A stretch of 64,000 nt of DNA, taken from the NCBI GenBank assembly GCA_965226475.1, contig CBDDDJ010000004.1, positions 744,001 through 808,000 of the forward strand, written 5' to 3'. Positions within the stretch are counted from its first letter, which is position 1. Every line of letters begins with the position of its first letter. The translations under genes and the position numbers were made by a program. The notes beneath the pieces are model-generated. The model worked only from the letters and a program-made list of their open reading frames with translations. It was not told where the DNA came from and made no database searches. The DNA is from JASLMY01 sp965226475. Lineage in GTDB: Bacteria > Pseudomonadota > Alphaproteobacteria > GCA-2731375. Positions 17,037 to 25,889 of this stretch are shown piece by piece.

Positions 17037-18504
17037 AGGTCATTGCAAATCTCTGTTGACCAGCGGGCTGTTTGTCCGTCGGTTTCTGATTTTGGGTTTC
17101 CGCACTTGTCTACCGGCTTCGAATGGCGCCGATTGTTATCCGTTGGGTGATATTGCCCCGCGTTGGCGTGTTCTTCCGCGCCCGGCGGGAGCTTGATCGA
17201 GCCGTTGGAGGTAGTCGTTCGCCGTCTATTCCAGCAGCCGCACGATCTGGATGGCGGCGATGGCGGTGAGCGCCAGAAGACAGTGGCACTCGATCTTGTC
17301 GGCGCCGCGCAAGCGGATCAGGCGGCCGGCGAAGTTGTCCTTGAAGTTGGCGTTGACGCGTTCGGCGGCACCGCGCTGCTGGTAGCGGAGATCTTCGGGC
17401 GGGTGCCAGCCGGTCGAGCGCCGCCGCTTGGCCTCGGCGAGCTGTTCGGCCTTGCGGACGGTTCCCCTCGGGTGCGGCGCGATGATCGGCACGTGGCCGA
17501 GGCTTCGGCTGTGGGCCTTGATCTCGCCCGCGTCGTAGGCGTTGTCCATCAGATCGTAGAGCGAGGTCACGCGCATCGCCGTCATGGTGGCGAGCGGGAT
17601 CGCGGCCTGGCTGTCGTGCGTGTTGGCCGAGGTCAGGATGGCGGAGAACGGGATGTCGCCGTCGGCCGTGTCGATGTGCAGCTTGTAGCCGGTCCAATGG
17701 ATGCGGTAGCCCTGGGCGTTCTGCTTGACCCCCCGCGCGCAGTCGCGGGGGAGTTCGGCCGTCATCTCCGCCAGGCTCTGGCCGCCCTGGCGTTCCAGGC
17801 GGCGCTCGGGCGGCGGCGTCTTCCGTTCCTTGCCCTTGCGCGGCCGGCCGCGCTTGCGCTTGGGCTCAGCTGGTGCCCGGGGCCGGCGGGCGGGGCGCTC
17901 GCGCGCCTCAATGGCGGTACTGTCGCGGGCGACGTGGCCGACCAGATGGTCGCCGTGGTGCGCCACGACCACCGCCTCCAGCAGCCGGGGGCCCAGGCGC
18001 GCGGCCGCGAACTCGGCGAAGGCACGGCTGAAGGTCGCCTCGCTCGGCAGCGTGCCCGCTCCGCCCCAGCCGCAAAGCCGCCGCAAGATCTTGTCCAGGC
18101 GCAGGCGCTCGATCAGGCCGAGCGTGTCGTCGATGTTGAAGATCGTCTTGGCGAGAAAGGCGCGAGAGAGCGCCGCGCGATCGGCACGCGGCCGGCCGGG
18201 CCGGCCATGCACATGGGGCAGGAAGCGTTCGGGGCGCGCCATCTCCAGCACGGTGACGAGCTGGCGGTGGCGTTCACCGAGCGGCCCGAGTTCTTCATGC
18301 AGGCTGGGAAACAACTCGCCTTGTAATTTGTGCCAATAGTCTGATAGACTCTCATCCAGAGGCATCACCCGGGGTTCCTTGTATTTTGGTCTTTCTCGCA
18401 GAAGAACCATAACACAAGTCAGCCCCGGGCGCCTCGACAACCCCGCGAAAATCAGCTCAATCAAACGGGTAAAATACCGTAATCAAAGGAATTTGAAATC
18501 AGCT
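17037..18504 (-). mobile_element. IS5/IS1182-type insertion sequence, copy A
   Basis: The 1468-bp element has ends AGGTCATTGCAAAT and (complement of the right end) AGCTGATTTCAAAT. A perfect 6-bp direct repeat CATGCT flanks it (17031-17036 and 18505-18510). Together the flanks reconstruct GGGGACATGCTACTTTTCC, the same site used by copies B and C at 54962 and 56550. Confidence 0.85.
17226..18365 (-). CDS. DDE transposase (IS4/IS5/IS1182-like), copy A
   Basis: The 379-residue protein starts MPLDESLSDYWHKLQGELFP. It contains an N-terminal region rich in Arg/Pro (GRPGRPRADRAALSRAFLAK), the first catalytic Asp in VARDSTAIEARE, a Lys/Arg-rich insertion, GYKLHIDTADGD, SLYDLMDNAYDAGEIKAHSR for the second Asp, and the AAERVNANFKDNFAGR signature with the final Glu. 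This layout fits DDE_Tnp_1-type transposases of the IS4/IS5/IS1182 assemblage; which group cannot be decided here. Start chosen at 18365 because all three copies share it. Confidence 0.85.
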   Translation of the reverse strand: MPLDESLSDYWHKLQGELFPSLHEELGPLGERHRQLVTVLEMARPERFLPHVHGRPGRPRADRAALSRAFLAKTIFNIDDTLGLIERLRLDKILRRLCGWGGAGTLPSEATFSRAFAEFAAARLGPRLLEAVVVAHHGDHLVGHVARDSTAIEARERPARRPRAPAEPKRKRGRPRKGKERKTPPPERRLERQGGQSLAEMTAELPRDCARGVKQNAQGYRIHWTGYKLHIDTADGDIPFSAILTSANTHDSQAAIPLATMTAMRVTSLYDLMDNAYDAGEIKAHSRSLGHVPIIAPHPRGTVRKAEQLAEAKRRRSTGWHPPEDLRYQQRGAAERVNANFKDNFAGRLIRLRGADKIECHCLLALTAIAAIQIVRLLE

Positions 18505-18747
18505 CATGCTACTTTTCCAGCAAGAGACGGGCGTGGACCGTCAAAAGGCGGCGTATCCCCATCTTCATTTTTGCGACCACGGGCACGGAACCACCGACCC
18601 AAGGTTTCGGCCAACACTCGCCCTTAAGCCCATGCTGGCCACTTTGCCCGGCCCGAGGAGGCTGTCAATGATCTTCGACCGTGCGGAACCGCGCACCGAT
18701 CCGTCGAGGTGAAGAGGCTGCGGTGCCGTGTCGATCCCTCATCCGAA
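18505..18747. other. Intergenic region with REP-like half-site and one repeat unit
   Basis: The region begins with CATGCTACTTTTCCAGCAAG, the right half of the REP-like IS target. One unit of the TTGACA repeat family (e) lies at 18631-18670: CATGCTGGCCACTTTGCCCG then GCCCGAGGAGGCTGTCAA. No gene is seen. Confidence 0.55.
18631..18670 (+). repeat. Half-unit of the TTGACA/GGCAAAGTGG interspersed repeat (e)
   Basis: Matches the left arm of the hairpin at 8779 over about 38 bases (TGGCCACTTTGCCCGG, CCGAGGAGGCTGTCAATGAT). No inverted partner follows, so this is a solo unit. Confidence 0.65.
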
Positions 18748-19950
18748 TCAATACGACCTCGGCATCCCCAGCACGTGTTGCCCGATATAACCGAGGATCA
18801 AATTCGTTGAGATCGGCGCGGTCTGGAACAACCGCACCTCGCGCCATTTGCGTTCGATGTCGAATTCGCGGGCGAAGCCGAAGCCGCCGAAGGTCTGCAT
18901 GCAGGTGTCGCCCGCGTGCCAGGCCGCTTCCGAGGCCAGCATCTTGGCCATGTTGGCCTCCGCCCCGCAATCGCGGCCGGCATCGAAGAGGGCGGCGGCC
19001 TTGCGCAGCATCAGCTCCGCCGCGTCCAGTTCCGCGTGCGCCCGGGCGATCGGGAACTGGATGCCCTGGTTGCGGCCGATCGGCCGGCCGAAGACGACCC
19101 GGTCGTTGGCGTATTCGACCGCCTTGTCGGTGAACCAGCGGCCATCGCCAAGCGCCTCGGAGCCGACCAGCACCCGCTCGGCGTTCATGCCGTCGAGGAT
19201 GTAGCGGAAGCCCCGGCCCTCCTCGCCGATCAGGTTCTCGGCCGGCACTTTCAGATCGTCGATGAAGACCTGGTTGGTGTTGTGGTTGATCATGGTCGGG
19301 ATCGGCGTGATCTCGACCCCGTTGCCGCGCGCCTCGCCGAGGTCGACGAGGAAGACGGAGATGCCGTCGGTCCGCCGCTTCACCTCGTCGGCCGGCGTGG
19401 TGCGCGCCAGCAGCAGCATCAGGTCGGATTGCAGCGCGCGGCTGGTCCAGATCTTCTGCCCGTTCACCACGTAGTGGTCGCCGTTGCGGACCGCGCGGGT
19501 CTTCAACTGCGTGGTGTCGGTGCCGGTCGTCGGCTCCGAGACGCCGAAGGCCTGCAGGCGGATTTCGCCGGTGGCGATGCCGGGAAGATAGCGTTGCTTC
19601 TGCTCGGCGCTGCCGTGTTTCAAGAGCGTCCCCATGATGTACATCTGGGCGTGGCAGGCGGCGGCCGAGCAGCCGGCGTGATGGATCGTCTCCAGGATCA
19701 CGCAGGCGGCGCGCACCGGCAGGCCGGCGCCGCCGTATTCCTCCGGAATCAGCGCGGCCAGCCAGCCGGCGGCGGCGAGCGCGTTCACGAACTCGGTCGG
19801 ATACTCCGAGGCCTCGTCCTTCCCGCGCCAATACTCGGCCGGGTACTCGGCGCAGACGTTGCGCACGCCGTCGCGGATCTCGGGCCAGTCGAGATCGACC
19901 GACATCGCCACCTCGCCGCCGTCGCTCGACGTTTCCAGGTTCGCAACCAT
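18748..19950 (-). CDS. Acyl-CoA dehydrogenase family protein
   Basis: The 400-residue flavoprotein has the family layout: an N-terminal helical domain (GWLAALIPEEYGGAGL), the FAD/substrate motif LQAFGVSEPTTGTDTTQLKT, VVNGQKIWTSRA, and a C-terminal domain ending QTFGGFGFAREFDIERKWRE. This introduces a 2,3-double bond in an acyl-CoA using FAD. The ATG at 19950 (AAAGAGA upstream) is preferred; an ATG 15 codons downstream with GGCGAGG is a good alternative. The open frame further upstream is the 33-bp hairpin read through. It lies downstream of the aldo/keto reductase on the same strand. Confidence 0.88.
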   Translation of the reverse strand: MVANLETSSDGGEVAMSVDLDWPEIRDGVRNVCAEYPAEYWRGKDEASEYPTEFVNALAAAGWLAALIPEEYGGAGLPVRAACVILETIHHAGCSAAACHAQMYIMGTLLKHGSAEQKQRYLPGIATGEIRLQAFGVSEPTTGTDTTQLKTRAVRNGDHYVVNGQKIWTSRALQSDLMLLLARTTPADEVKRRTDGISVFLVDLGEARGNGVEITPIPTMINHNTNQVFIDDLKVPAENLIGEEGRGFRYILDGMNAERVLVGSEALGDGRWFTDKAVEYANDRVVFGRPIGRNQGIQFPIARAHAELDAAELMLRKAAALFDAGRDCGAEANMAKMLASEAAWHAGDTCMQTFGGFGFAREFDIERKWREVRLFQTAPISTNLILGYIGQHVLGMPRSY

Positions 19951-19985
19951 TGTGTCTCTTTTCCCTAAACTCTTTCGATTTGGGT

Positions 19986-20067
19986 CCTGGCCGGCCCGCT
20001 CCCCCGGCCCAACCACCCGTGGAGTGTACCCTTGGGGTGGTTGGGCCGGGGGAGCGGGCCGGCCAGG
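19986..20067. terminator. Perfect 33-bp inverted repeat between aldo/keto reductase and acyl-CoA dehydrogenase
   Basis: The arms 19986-20018 and 20035-20067 are perfectly complementary over 33 bases (CCTGGCCGGCCCGCTCCCCC then GGCCCAACCACCC), with a 16-base loop. It sits 14 bases after the aldo/keto reductase stop on the minus strand. No T-run follows, so it may act as an RNA-stabilising or attenuating hairpin, or be a mobile palindrome. Stem strength is exceptional for this window. Confidence 0.75.
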
Positions 20068-20081
20068 TGATCGTGTAAAAC

Positions 20082-21095
20082 TCATGCCGCGCCGCCGGGG
20101 CGCCGTCCCTCCAGCGGGTAGGCGGGATCGTTATAGCCAGGCGTCGAGGGATGTCCAGGCGGCACGAGGGAATCGACCAGTTCCTCGTCCGCCGCCTCGA
20201 ACTCGTGATCGAGCGCGCCCAGGTAGTCGGCCCACTGTTCCTCCGTGCGCGGGCCGGCGATGACGGAGCTGACGATCTGGTTGTTCAGCACCCAGAGGAA
20301 GGCGAACTGGCCCGCCGTCATGCCGCGCGCCTCGGCGTGGGCAGCGAGCGTGCGGGCGATGCGGAGCGATTCCGGCCGCCACTCCGTCTCCATCATCCGC
20401 CGGTCGGCGCGGCCGGCCCGCGTGTCCTCGCCCGGCGGCGCGTCGGGATCGTACTTCCCCGTCAGGACGCCACGGGCCAAGGGGCTGTAAGGCACCACGC
20501 CCATGCCGAAATTCTCGCAGGCCGGCAGATGTTCGCTCTCCGGCATGCGGTTGAGCGCGTTGTAATAGGGCTGGCTGGCGATCGGCCGGTCGATGCCGAG
20601 CCCGTCGCAGATCCGGCAGACCTCCGCCATGCGCCAGACCCGGTGGTTGGAGAGCGCGAAGTGCAGGATCTTGCCCTGGCGCACCAGATCCCCCATCGCG
20701 CGGACCGCTTCCTCCAGCGGCGTCGAGGGATCCTCCTTGTGCCAGTAGTAGACGTCGATCACCTCGGTGCCGAGGCGCCGCAAGCTGGCCTCGCAGGCGG
20801 CCATGATCCAGCGCCGCGACAGGCCGCGCCCGTTCGGCCCCTCGCCGGTGGCATTGGCGAGCTTGGTGGCGATCACCCACCAGTCGCGATTCTGGGCGAT
20901 GGCGCGGCCGACGACTTCTTCCGAGCGGCCCCCGTTGTAGGCATCGGCCGTGTCGATGAAGTTGACGCCGGCCTCGCGGGCGCCGGCGATGATGCGGGCG
21001 CTGGTCGCCTCGTCGCTCGGGCCACCGAACATCATCGCGCCCAGACAGACGGGCGAGATCTTAAGGCCGCTTCGCCCCAATTTGCGGTAGTTCAT
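20082..21095 (-). CDS. Aldo/keto reductase
   Basis: The 337-residue protein is a TIM-barrel aldo/keto reductase: MNYRKLGRSGLKISPVCLGA at the N-terminus, catalytic tetrad Asp and Tyr in FIDTADAYNGGRSEE, Lys in WVIATKLANATG, and His in DVYYWHKEDPSTPLEE, then YSPLARGVLTGKY. It would reduce aldehydes or ketones with NAD(P)H. The start at 21095 (AGAGGAAAATCGGC before the ATG) lies 35 bases inside the 3' end of the receiver gene upstream, so translation may be coupled. Confidence 0.9.
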   Translation of the reverse strand: MNYRKLGRSGLKISPVCLGAMMFGGPSDEATSARIIAGAREAGVNFIDTADAYNGGRSEEVVGRAIAQNRDWWVIATKLANATGEGPNGRGLSRRWIMAACEASLRRLGTEVIDVYYWHKEDPSTPLEEAVRAMGDLVRQGKILHFALSNHRVWRMAEVCRICDGLGIDRPIASQPYYNALNRMPESEHLPACENFGMGVVPYSPLARGVLTGKYDPDAPPGEDTRAGRADRRMMETEWRPESLRIARTLAAHAEARGMTAGQFAFLWVLNNQIVSSVIAGPRTEEQWADYLGALDHEFEAADEELVDSLVPPGHPSTPGYNDPAYPLEGRRPGGAA

Positions 21096-21537
21096 GCCGA
21101 TTTTCCTCTTTCCTCTTCGGACAAATGCCCTTGCCGACCCGTTCCGGCCGCCCGAGAGGACCGCCCGTGAAGTCGCGGACCTGTCCGAGAGCCGCCTCCA
21201 GATCGTCGAGTGCCAGGGGTTTTTGAAGCGTGACGACATCCAACCCCCGCGCCCCGCCCAGGACTTCGGCCGTCTCGCGGTAATGCGGATTGTAGCCGGT
21301 GACGATCAGCACCCGGGCCGCGCAGCCCTTGGCGCCGAGCCAGCTCAACAGCTCGAGGCCGTCCTCGTCCGGCATTACGATGTCGAGTACGATGACGTCC
21401 GGCGCGATTTCATCGTAGACCGCGCGGAATTCGGCGCCGGAGCCGACGGCGGTCGCCTCGAAGCCGAGCCCCCTGGCGAAGCGGACGATGAACTCGCGGA
21501 ATTCGGCCTCGTCGTCGACGACCAGTACTCGCTTCAC
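21061..21537 (-). CDS. Orphan response-regulator receiver protein (1)
   Basis: The first 120 residues form a complete CheY-like receiver: acidic pair in VLVVDDEAEF, phospho-acceptor Asp in VIVLDIVMPDEDG, Thr in VLIVTGY, Lys in VTLQKPLAL. No output domain follows, and no histidine kinase is nearby. The last 35 or so residues (including KRKEENRHELPQ) are translated from the ribosome binding site and start of the aldo/keto reductase gene, so the original stop may have been lost. Its role in the operon is unknown; single-domain receivers can act by protein contact or as phosphate sinks. Confidence 0.82.
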   Translation of the reverse strand: MKRVLVVDDEAEFREFIVRFARGLGFEATAVGSGAEFRAVYDEIAPDVIVLDIVMPDEDGLELLSWLGAKGCAARVLIVTGYNPHYRETAEVLGGARGLDVVTLQKPLALDDLEAALGQVRDFTGGPLGRPERVGKGICPKRKEENRHELPQIGAKRP

Positions 21538-21630
21538 CGAAATGCTCCTCGTCGCGCGCGCCAGGTGGCCGCCATGGTCGAGCCGGGGCCACCCCGCCGA
21601 TTCCGCTTGAACGGACGGTACACCAGATTA

Positions 21631-21765
21631 TACCAACCCGAAATGAGAGGGACTCATTGCGGGTTGTCTGGCGTTCAAACGCCACGCGGGCTTTTCCTCG
21701 CATAAGCTCGGGCGCGCGGTCGCGCTTGCCGACCCGCGATGAGTTGCAGGCAACGCAGGTCGGTA
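21631..21765. mobile_element. 135-bp MITE-like element, copy 1 (TTA target)
   Basis: The element begins TACCAACCCGAAATGAGAGG and ends ...AACGCAGGTCGGTA, so the termini are inverted (TACCAACC/TACCGACC). TTA flanks it on both sides (21628-21630 and 21766-21768). The copy at 58080-58214 has the same length and differs at only about ten positions. There is no coding capacity, so it would depend on a transposase in trans. The right-hand TTA, read on the minus strand, is the TAA stop of IorB. Confidence 0.85.
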
Positions 21766-23306
21766 TTACTCGGCGGCGCCGGCCTCGATCAAACGGCCGA
21801 GGGCCTCGCCCTCCGGATCCGCGTTCGCCGCCCGCCTGGCGGCCTCGATGGCCAGGCGCAGTTCGGCCACCTGGCCTCCCGAGCCGAGCCCGGGCGTGAC
21901 GACCCGGGCGAAGATCCGCTCGAAGCGCTTCCGCCCCCGCTCGTGTGTTTCACCATAGCCACGTATCAGCGCGGCGCATTCGGTGATCTCGAGGGCCAGC
22001 GTGACATCGCGGGCGGCGGCGCGGCCGGCCGCGTCGAGCCAGCGCTCGATCGCGGCCCGCTCCTCGCCGAAGCGATGGCCGAAGCGGCGCAAGACACGCA
22101 GACGCGCCAGCAGGCGAAGCAGCAGGTAGCCCGGCACCGAGGTCGCGCGGATGCGCAGGCCGAGGCGCCGCTCGGCGCGCCCCGGCGCGCCCTTCACCCA
22201 GGCCAGCAGCGGTTTGGCCAGGAACGAGGGCAGCACCGCGGCGAGCTCCTCCGTGCCCGGGCGGAAATAGTCGGTGACGCGAAGCGGCTCCCCCGCACCC
22301 GCCCGTGTCTCGCCCCTGATCCGCTCGAATCGGTCAGGCCGGGTCTTCAGTTCGGCGACGCGGATGATATCGTCGTAGGCCATCCAGTTGGCGAGGCCGC
22401 GCGAGAGAGAGACCAGCAAGGCCTCGACCGCCGCCGGGTCCGCGTCCGCCGGCATGGCGCGGCGCACCGCTTCGAGGCGGGCGAGATACAGGGTGCCGTA
22501 GGCCCGGTCCTGGAAATCCACCACCTTGGCGAGGCCGGCATGGCGCATCCGGGCGGCCGTCTCGGACCAGGCTTCGCGGGGGCGCCCGACAACAGGGATT
22601 CCAGCACATTCCGCCCGCCGAGAGCTTCGGGCGGCGCCGTTTCCGGCTCGCTCGGCCGCGCGGCCTCGGCGGCTTCCCGCGCCGCTTCCCGTCCGCGCGC
22701 GAAACCCTCGAGGTTGGCCGCCACCGCGACGCCGCCGTCGCGGATCGCGGCTTCCAGGTGGCTCGCCTCGAACGGCAGTCGGCCCGAGGCGGCGACGGCG
22801 CCCAGCAGCACCGCATTGACGACGCTGTCCGCGTCCTCGGCGATTTGGCGGAAGTCGCGCAGGATCGGCTGGCGGGCGAGCGTCTCCGCGGTCGCCAGCA
22901 GGGTGCTGGCGTCGTGGCGACCGTCCGTCAATTGGGCCTTCTCCGCCACCGCGTAGATCCGGTGAGTGGAGGCGATGAGCGTCGTCCGCTCCGGCGAGAT
23001 GAAGCCGTTCTCCATCGCCCGGCCGGCCTCCAGCGCCTCCGAGGCGATCATCAGGTCGACGTCGCCCGGCCCGGGGGTGAGCGCGAAGACCGGCACGCGC
23101 GCCAACCGCTCCCAGGGCTCGGGGAAGATCTCGACGTAATAAGTGGTGGCGCCGGTGCGCTGGGCGACCCCGGGGATCGAGGTGCTCTGCACCGGCAGGC
23201 CGGCGCGCCCGGCGGCCGCCACCAGCCAGTTGGTCAGCACCCCGCCGCCCTCTCCGCCGAGGGCGGCGACCAGGATGGTGACGGGTCGCGGGCCGCCGGG
23301 CGCCAT
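21766..23306 (-). pseudogene. iorB: Indolepyruvate ferredoxin oxidoreductase beta subunit, frameshifted
   Basis: The N-terminal part (VTILVAALGGEGGGVLTNWL, then GVAQRTGATTYYVE) is the gamma/beta domain of 2-oxoacid:ferredoxin oxidoreductases. Near 22590, in a C/G run (GGGCGCCCCC), the frame shifts by one base, after which WSETAARMRHAGLAKVVDFQ and the long C-terminal domain seen in aerobic IorB proteins continue to TAA. Joined, the two frames give about 512 residues, a normal length. The product pairs with IorA to decarboxylate aryl-pyruvates to aryl-acetyl-CoA. The start lies 5 bases after the IorA stop. It could be a true mutation or a homopolymer sequencing error. The stop codon coincides with the MITE target. 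Confidence 0.85.
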
Positions 23307-23311
23307 CGCCC

Positions 23312-25450
23312 TCAGGCCCCGGCCCGGCGCGCGAGCAGCCAGTCGAGCAGCCGGTCGTTCACCCGCTCGAGCCAGCGCTCGAAGCGGTTGGCGTTCTGGA
23401 CGATGTCGGCCCGGTAGAAGGAGGGGCAGAGCGCCGCCGCGTGCGCCACCTCGCCGCAGAGGCCGCAGCCGACGCAACCGTTCTCGACATGGGCGACGGG
23501 CTGGGTTTTCAGCGGGTCGCCGCTCGGCTTGATGGTGAGGGTCGGGCAGCCCGAGAGGCGGATGCAGGCGTGATCGCCGGTGCAGACCTCTTCGTCGACG
23601 CCGTAGCGGGTGCGGACCACCCGCTTGCCCTCTTGCAGCATCCGGCGCTCCAGGGGGCGCTTGCGGCGCTGCACCGCGAGCATGCATTCGGCGTCGGCGA
23701 TGATGACTTTCAGGCCCTTGGTGGTCGTGGTCATCGCCTCGCGCAGGGTCTTCACCATGTGGCCCACCTTGTAGGTGTAGACGCTCTTCACCCAGGTGAC
23801 GCCGACGCCTTTCAGGGCCTTGGTGATATCCATGTCGACCGGTTGCAGCTTGGCGTTGGTGCCGGTGGACGGGATGTGCTGGGCCCCGGTCGCCGAGGTA
23901 TAGCCGTTCTTCATGATGATCAGGACGCCGTCGTCCTTGTTGAAGACCGCGTTGGCGACGCCGCTGGTGAGGCCGTTGTGCCAGAACCCGCCGTCGCCCA
24001 TGATCGAGACCACCCGCTTGTCGCCGAAAGCCGGCGCCACCCCGGCCGAACTGGCGAGCCCGAGCCCATAACCCATCACCGTGTTGCCGATGTTGAAGGG
24101 CGGCAGGGCCGCGAACGTGTGGCAGCCGATATCGGCCGAGACGTGGAAGGGCCCGGTCTGCTTCTCGACGAGCTTCATCGCCGAAAAGACCGGCCGCTCC
24201 GGACAGCCGACGCAGAAGCCGGGGGGCCGGGCCGGCACGGGCGCGCCGAGCGCCTTGGCCGCGCGGGCCTGCAGCGCGCGGACGGCGGCGAGGGGGGCGG
24301 CGACCGCCTCGGCGTCGACGCCCCGGGGCGCGTGCGCTTCCAGGAAGCTCGTCACCCTTTGCAGGACCACGTCCGCGGTGTATTCCCCCGCCATCGGCAG
24401 CACCGCCTTGCCGACCACGGTCGTTTGCAGGTCGGCCTTGCGCAGGAAGACGTGCGTCGCCTGCTCGATATAGTCGGGCTGGCCCTCCTCGACCACCAGG
24501 ACCGCGCGTTTACCGGCGCAGAATTGATGGAACTCCTCGGCGATCAGGGGATAGGTGACGTTCAGGCAGTAGATCGGCACGGGGGACTCGCCGTAGGCAT
24601 CGGCGAGGCCGACGCGTTCCAGCGCCCTCAGCGCCGCGTTGTAGTGGCCGCCCTGGACGATGATGCCGATATCCTCGAGGTCGCCCGGGAACACTTCATT
24701 GAGATGGTTTTCCCGGACATAGTCGAGCGCGGCCGGCGCCCGGGTTTCGATCTTGTGCCGTTCCTGGGCGTAGGTCGCGGGCGGCAGGCAGATCCTGGAA
24801 TAGTCGAAGTCGGGACCCGGTAGCGCGTTGTTTCGGCTGTACTCGGGGCGCTGGTTGTCGCTGGCTTCGAAGCTGCCGTGGAGGTGGCAGGCGCGAATGC
24901 GAAGTTCCAGCATCACCGGCGTGTGGCTCGCCTCGGAAAGACGGAAGCCGTGCTCCACCATATCCACCATCTTGGGCAGGCTCGGGCGCGGATCGAGCAG
25001 CCAGATCTGCGACTTCATGGCGAAGGCGTGGGTCCGCTCCTGGATGATCGAGGCGCCCTCGCCGTAGTCCTCGCCGACAACGATGACGACGCCGCCCTTC
25101 ACGCCCGCCGAGGCCAGGTTCGAAAGCGCGTCGGAGGCGACGTTGGTGCCCACCACCGACTTCCAGGTGACGGCGCCCCGCAAGGGATAGTTGATCGATG
25201 CGCCGAGCATCGCCGCCGCGCCCGCCTCGTTGGCGCAGACTTCGGCGTGGACGCCCAGATCGTCCAGGATGTCCCCGGCATCGGCCAGCACGTCCATCAT
25301 GTGGCTGACCGGCGCGCCCTGGTAGCCGCCGACGTAGGAAACGCCCGACTGCAGCATCGCCTTGGTCACCGCCAGGATGCCCTCGCCGTGAAAGCGCTCG
25401 CCGTCGCCCAGCTTCAGCAGTTGGACTTCCTTCTCGAAGGATCGCTCCAT
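23312..25450 (-). CDS. iorA: Indolepyruvate ferredoxin oxidoreductase alpha subunit
   Basis: The 712-residue protein has the IorA layout: an N-terminal pyrimidine domain (GVSYVGGYQGAPVSHMMDVL, NEAGAAAMLGASI), a swivel domain, FCVGCPERPVFSA, the TPP pyrophosphate motif VSIMGDGGFWHNG...NAVFNKDD, and a C-terminal ferredoxin-like end with Cys-rich stretches (CTGDHACIRLSGCPTL, CVGCGLCGEVAH) for iron-sulfur clusters. It oxidatively decarboxylates indolepyruvate, phenylpyruvate and related aryl-2-oxoacids with CoA. GGAGGTCGAGGTC precedes the ATG. It is co-oriented with the receiver and amidase genes upstream and iorB downstream. Confidence 0.93.
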   Translation of the reverse strand: MERSFEKEVQLLKLGDGERFHGEGILAVTKAMLQSGVSYVGGYQGAPVSHMMDVLADAGDILDDLGVHAEVCANEAGAAAMLGASINYPLRGAVTWKSVVGTNVASDALSNLASAGVKGGVVIVVGEDYGEGASIIQERTHAFAMKSQIWLLDPRPSLPKMVDMVEHGFRLSEASHTPVMLELRIRACHLHGSFEASDNQRPEYSRNNALPGPDFDYSRICLPPATYAQERHKIETRAPAALDYVRENHLNEVFPGDLEDIGIIVQGGHYNAALRALERVGLADAYGESPVPIYCLNVTYPLIAEEFHQFCAGKRAVLVVEEGQPDYIEQATHVFLRKADLQTTVVGKAVLPMAGEYTADVVLQRVTSFLEAHAPRGVDAEAVAAPLAAVRALQARAAKALGAPVPARPPGFCVGCPERPVFSAMKLVEKQTGPFHVSADIGCHTFAALPPFNIGNTVMGYGLGLASSAGVAPAFGDKRVVSIMGDGGFWHNGLTSGVANAVFNKDDGVLIIMKNGYTSATGAQHIPSTGTNAKLQPVDMDITKALKGVGVTWVKSVYTYKVGHMVKTLREAMTTTTKGLKVIIADAECMLAVQRRKRPLERRMLQEGKRVVRTRYGVDEEVCTGDHACIRLSGCPTLTIKPSGDPLKTQPVAHVENGCVGCGLCGEVAHAAALCPSFYRADIVQNANRFERWLERVNDRLLDWLLARRAGA

Positions 25451-25490
25451 GACCTCGACCTCCAGGTTGCCGGGACCAGAAAAGCCTGTT

Positions 25491-25889
25491 TTACCCGGCG
25501 CCGTCCATCCCCTCGCCCGCCAGCGCCCGGGCGACGCTCTCCGCCAACGCCGCCTTTCGGAACGGCTTGGCGAGGAAGGGCGCGTCCTCGGTCAACAGTC
25601 CCGTGGCGACGACGCCGCGCCCGGTATAGCCCGAGGCGTAGAGCACGGCCAGATCGGGTCGCAGTTTGACCGCTTCGCGGGCGACGTCCGCGCCGTTCAT
25701 GTCGCCGGGTAGCACCAGGTCGGCTAACAGCAGATCGATTCGGCGCCCGCTCTCCACCTCCGCCAGGGCCCGGGCCGCCGTCGCGGCCCCGATCGCCTCG
25801 TAGCCCAGCTCCCGCAACATCAGGACCGCGAGCCGGCGGGCGAAGGCATTGTCGTCCAGCACCAGCACGACGGGAGCGCCGTCGCTCAT
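25491..25889 (-). CDS. Orphan response-regulator receiver protein (2)
   Basis: The 132-residue protein is a bare receiver domain: VLVLDDNAFARR (acidic pair), LLLADLVLPGDMNG (phospho-acceptor Asp), VLYASGYTGRG (Ser at the Thr/Ser switch), PFLAKPFRK (Lys). No DNA-binding domain or kinase is nearby. Its ATG overlaps the TGA of the amidase gene as ATGA, which implies translational coupling, and iorA follows about 40 bases after its stop. The PFLAKPF ending resembles receivers of the FixJ/CheY type attached to hybrid kinases. Confidence 0.85.
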   Translation of the reverse strand: MSDGAPVVLVLDDNAFARRLAVLMLRELGYEAIGAATAARALAEVESGRRIDLLLADLVLPGDMNGADVAREAVKLRPDLAVLYASGYTGRGVVATGLLTEDAPFLAKPFRKAALAESVARALAGEGMDGAG

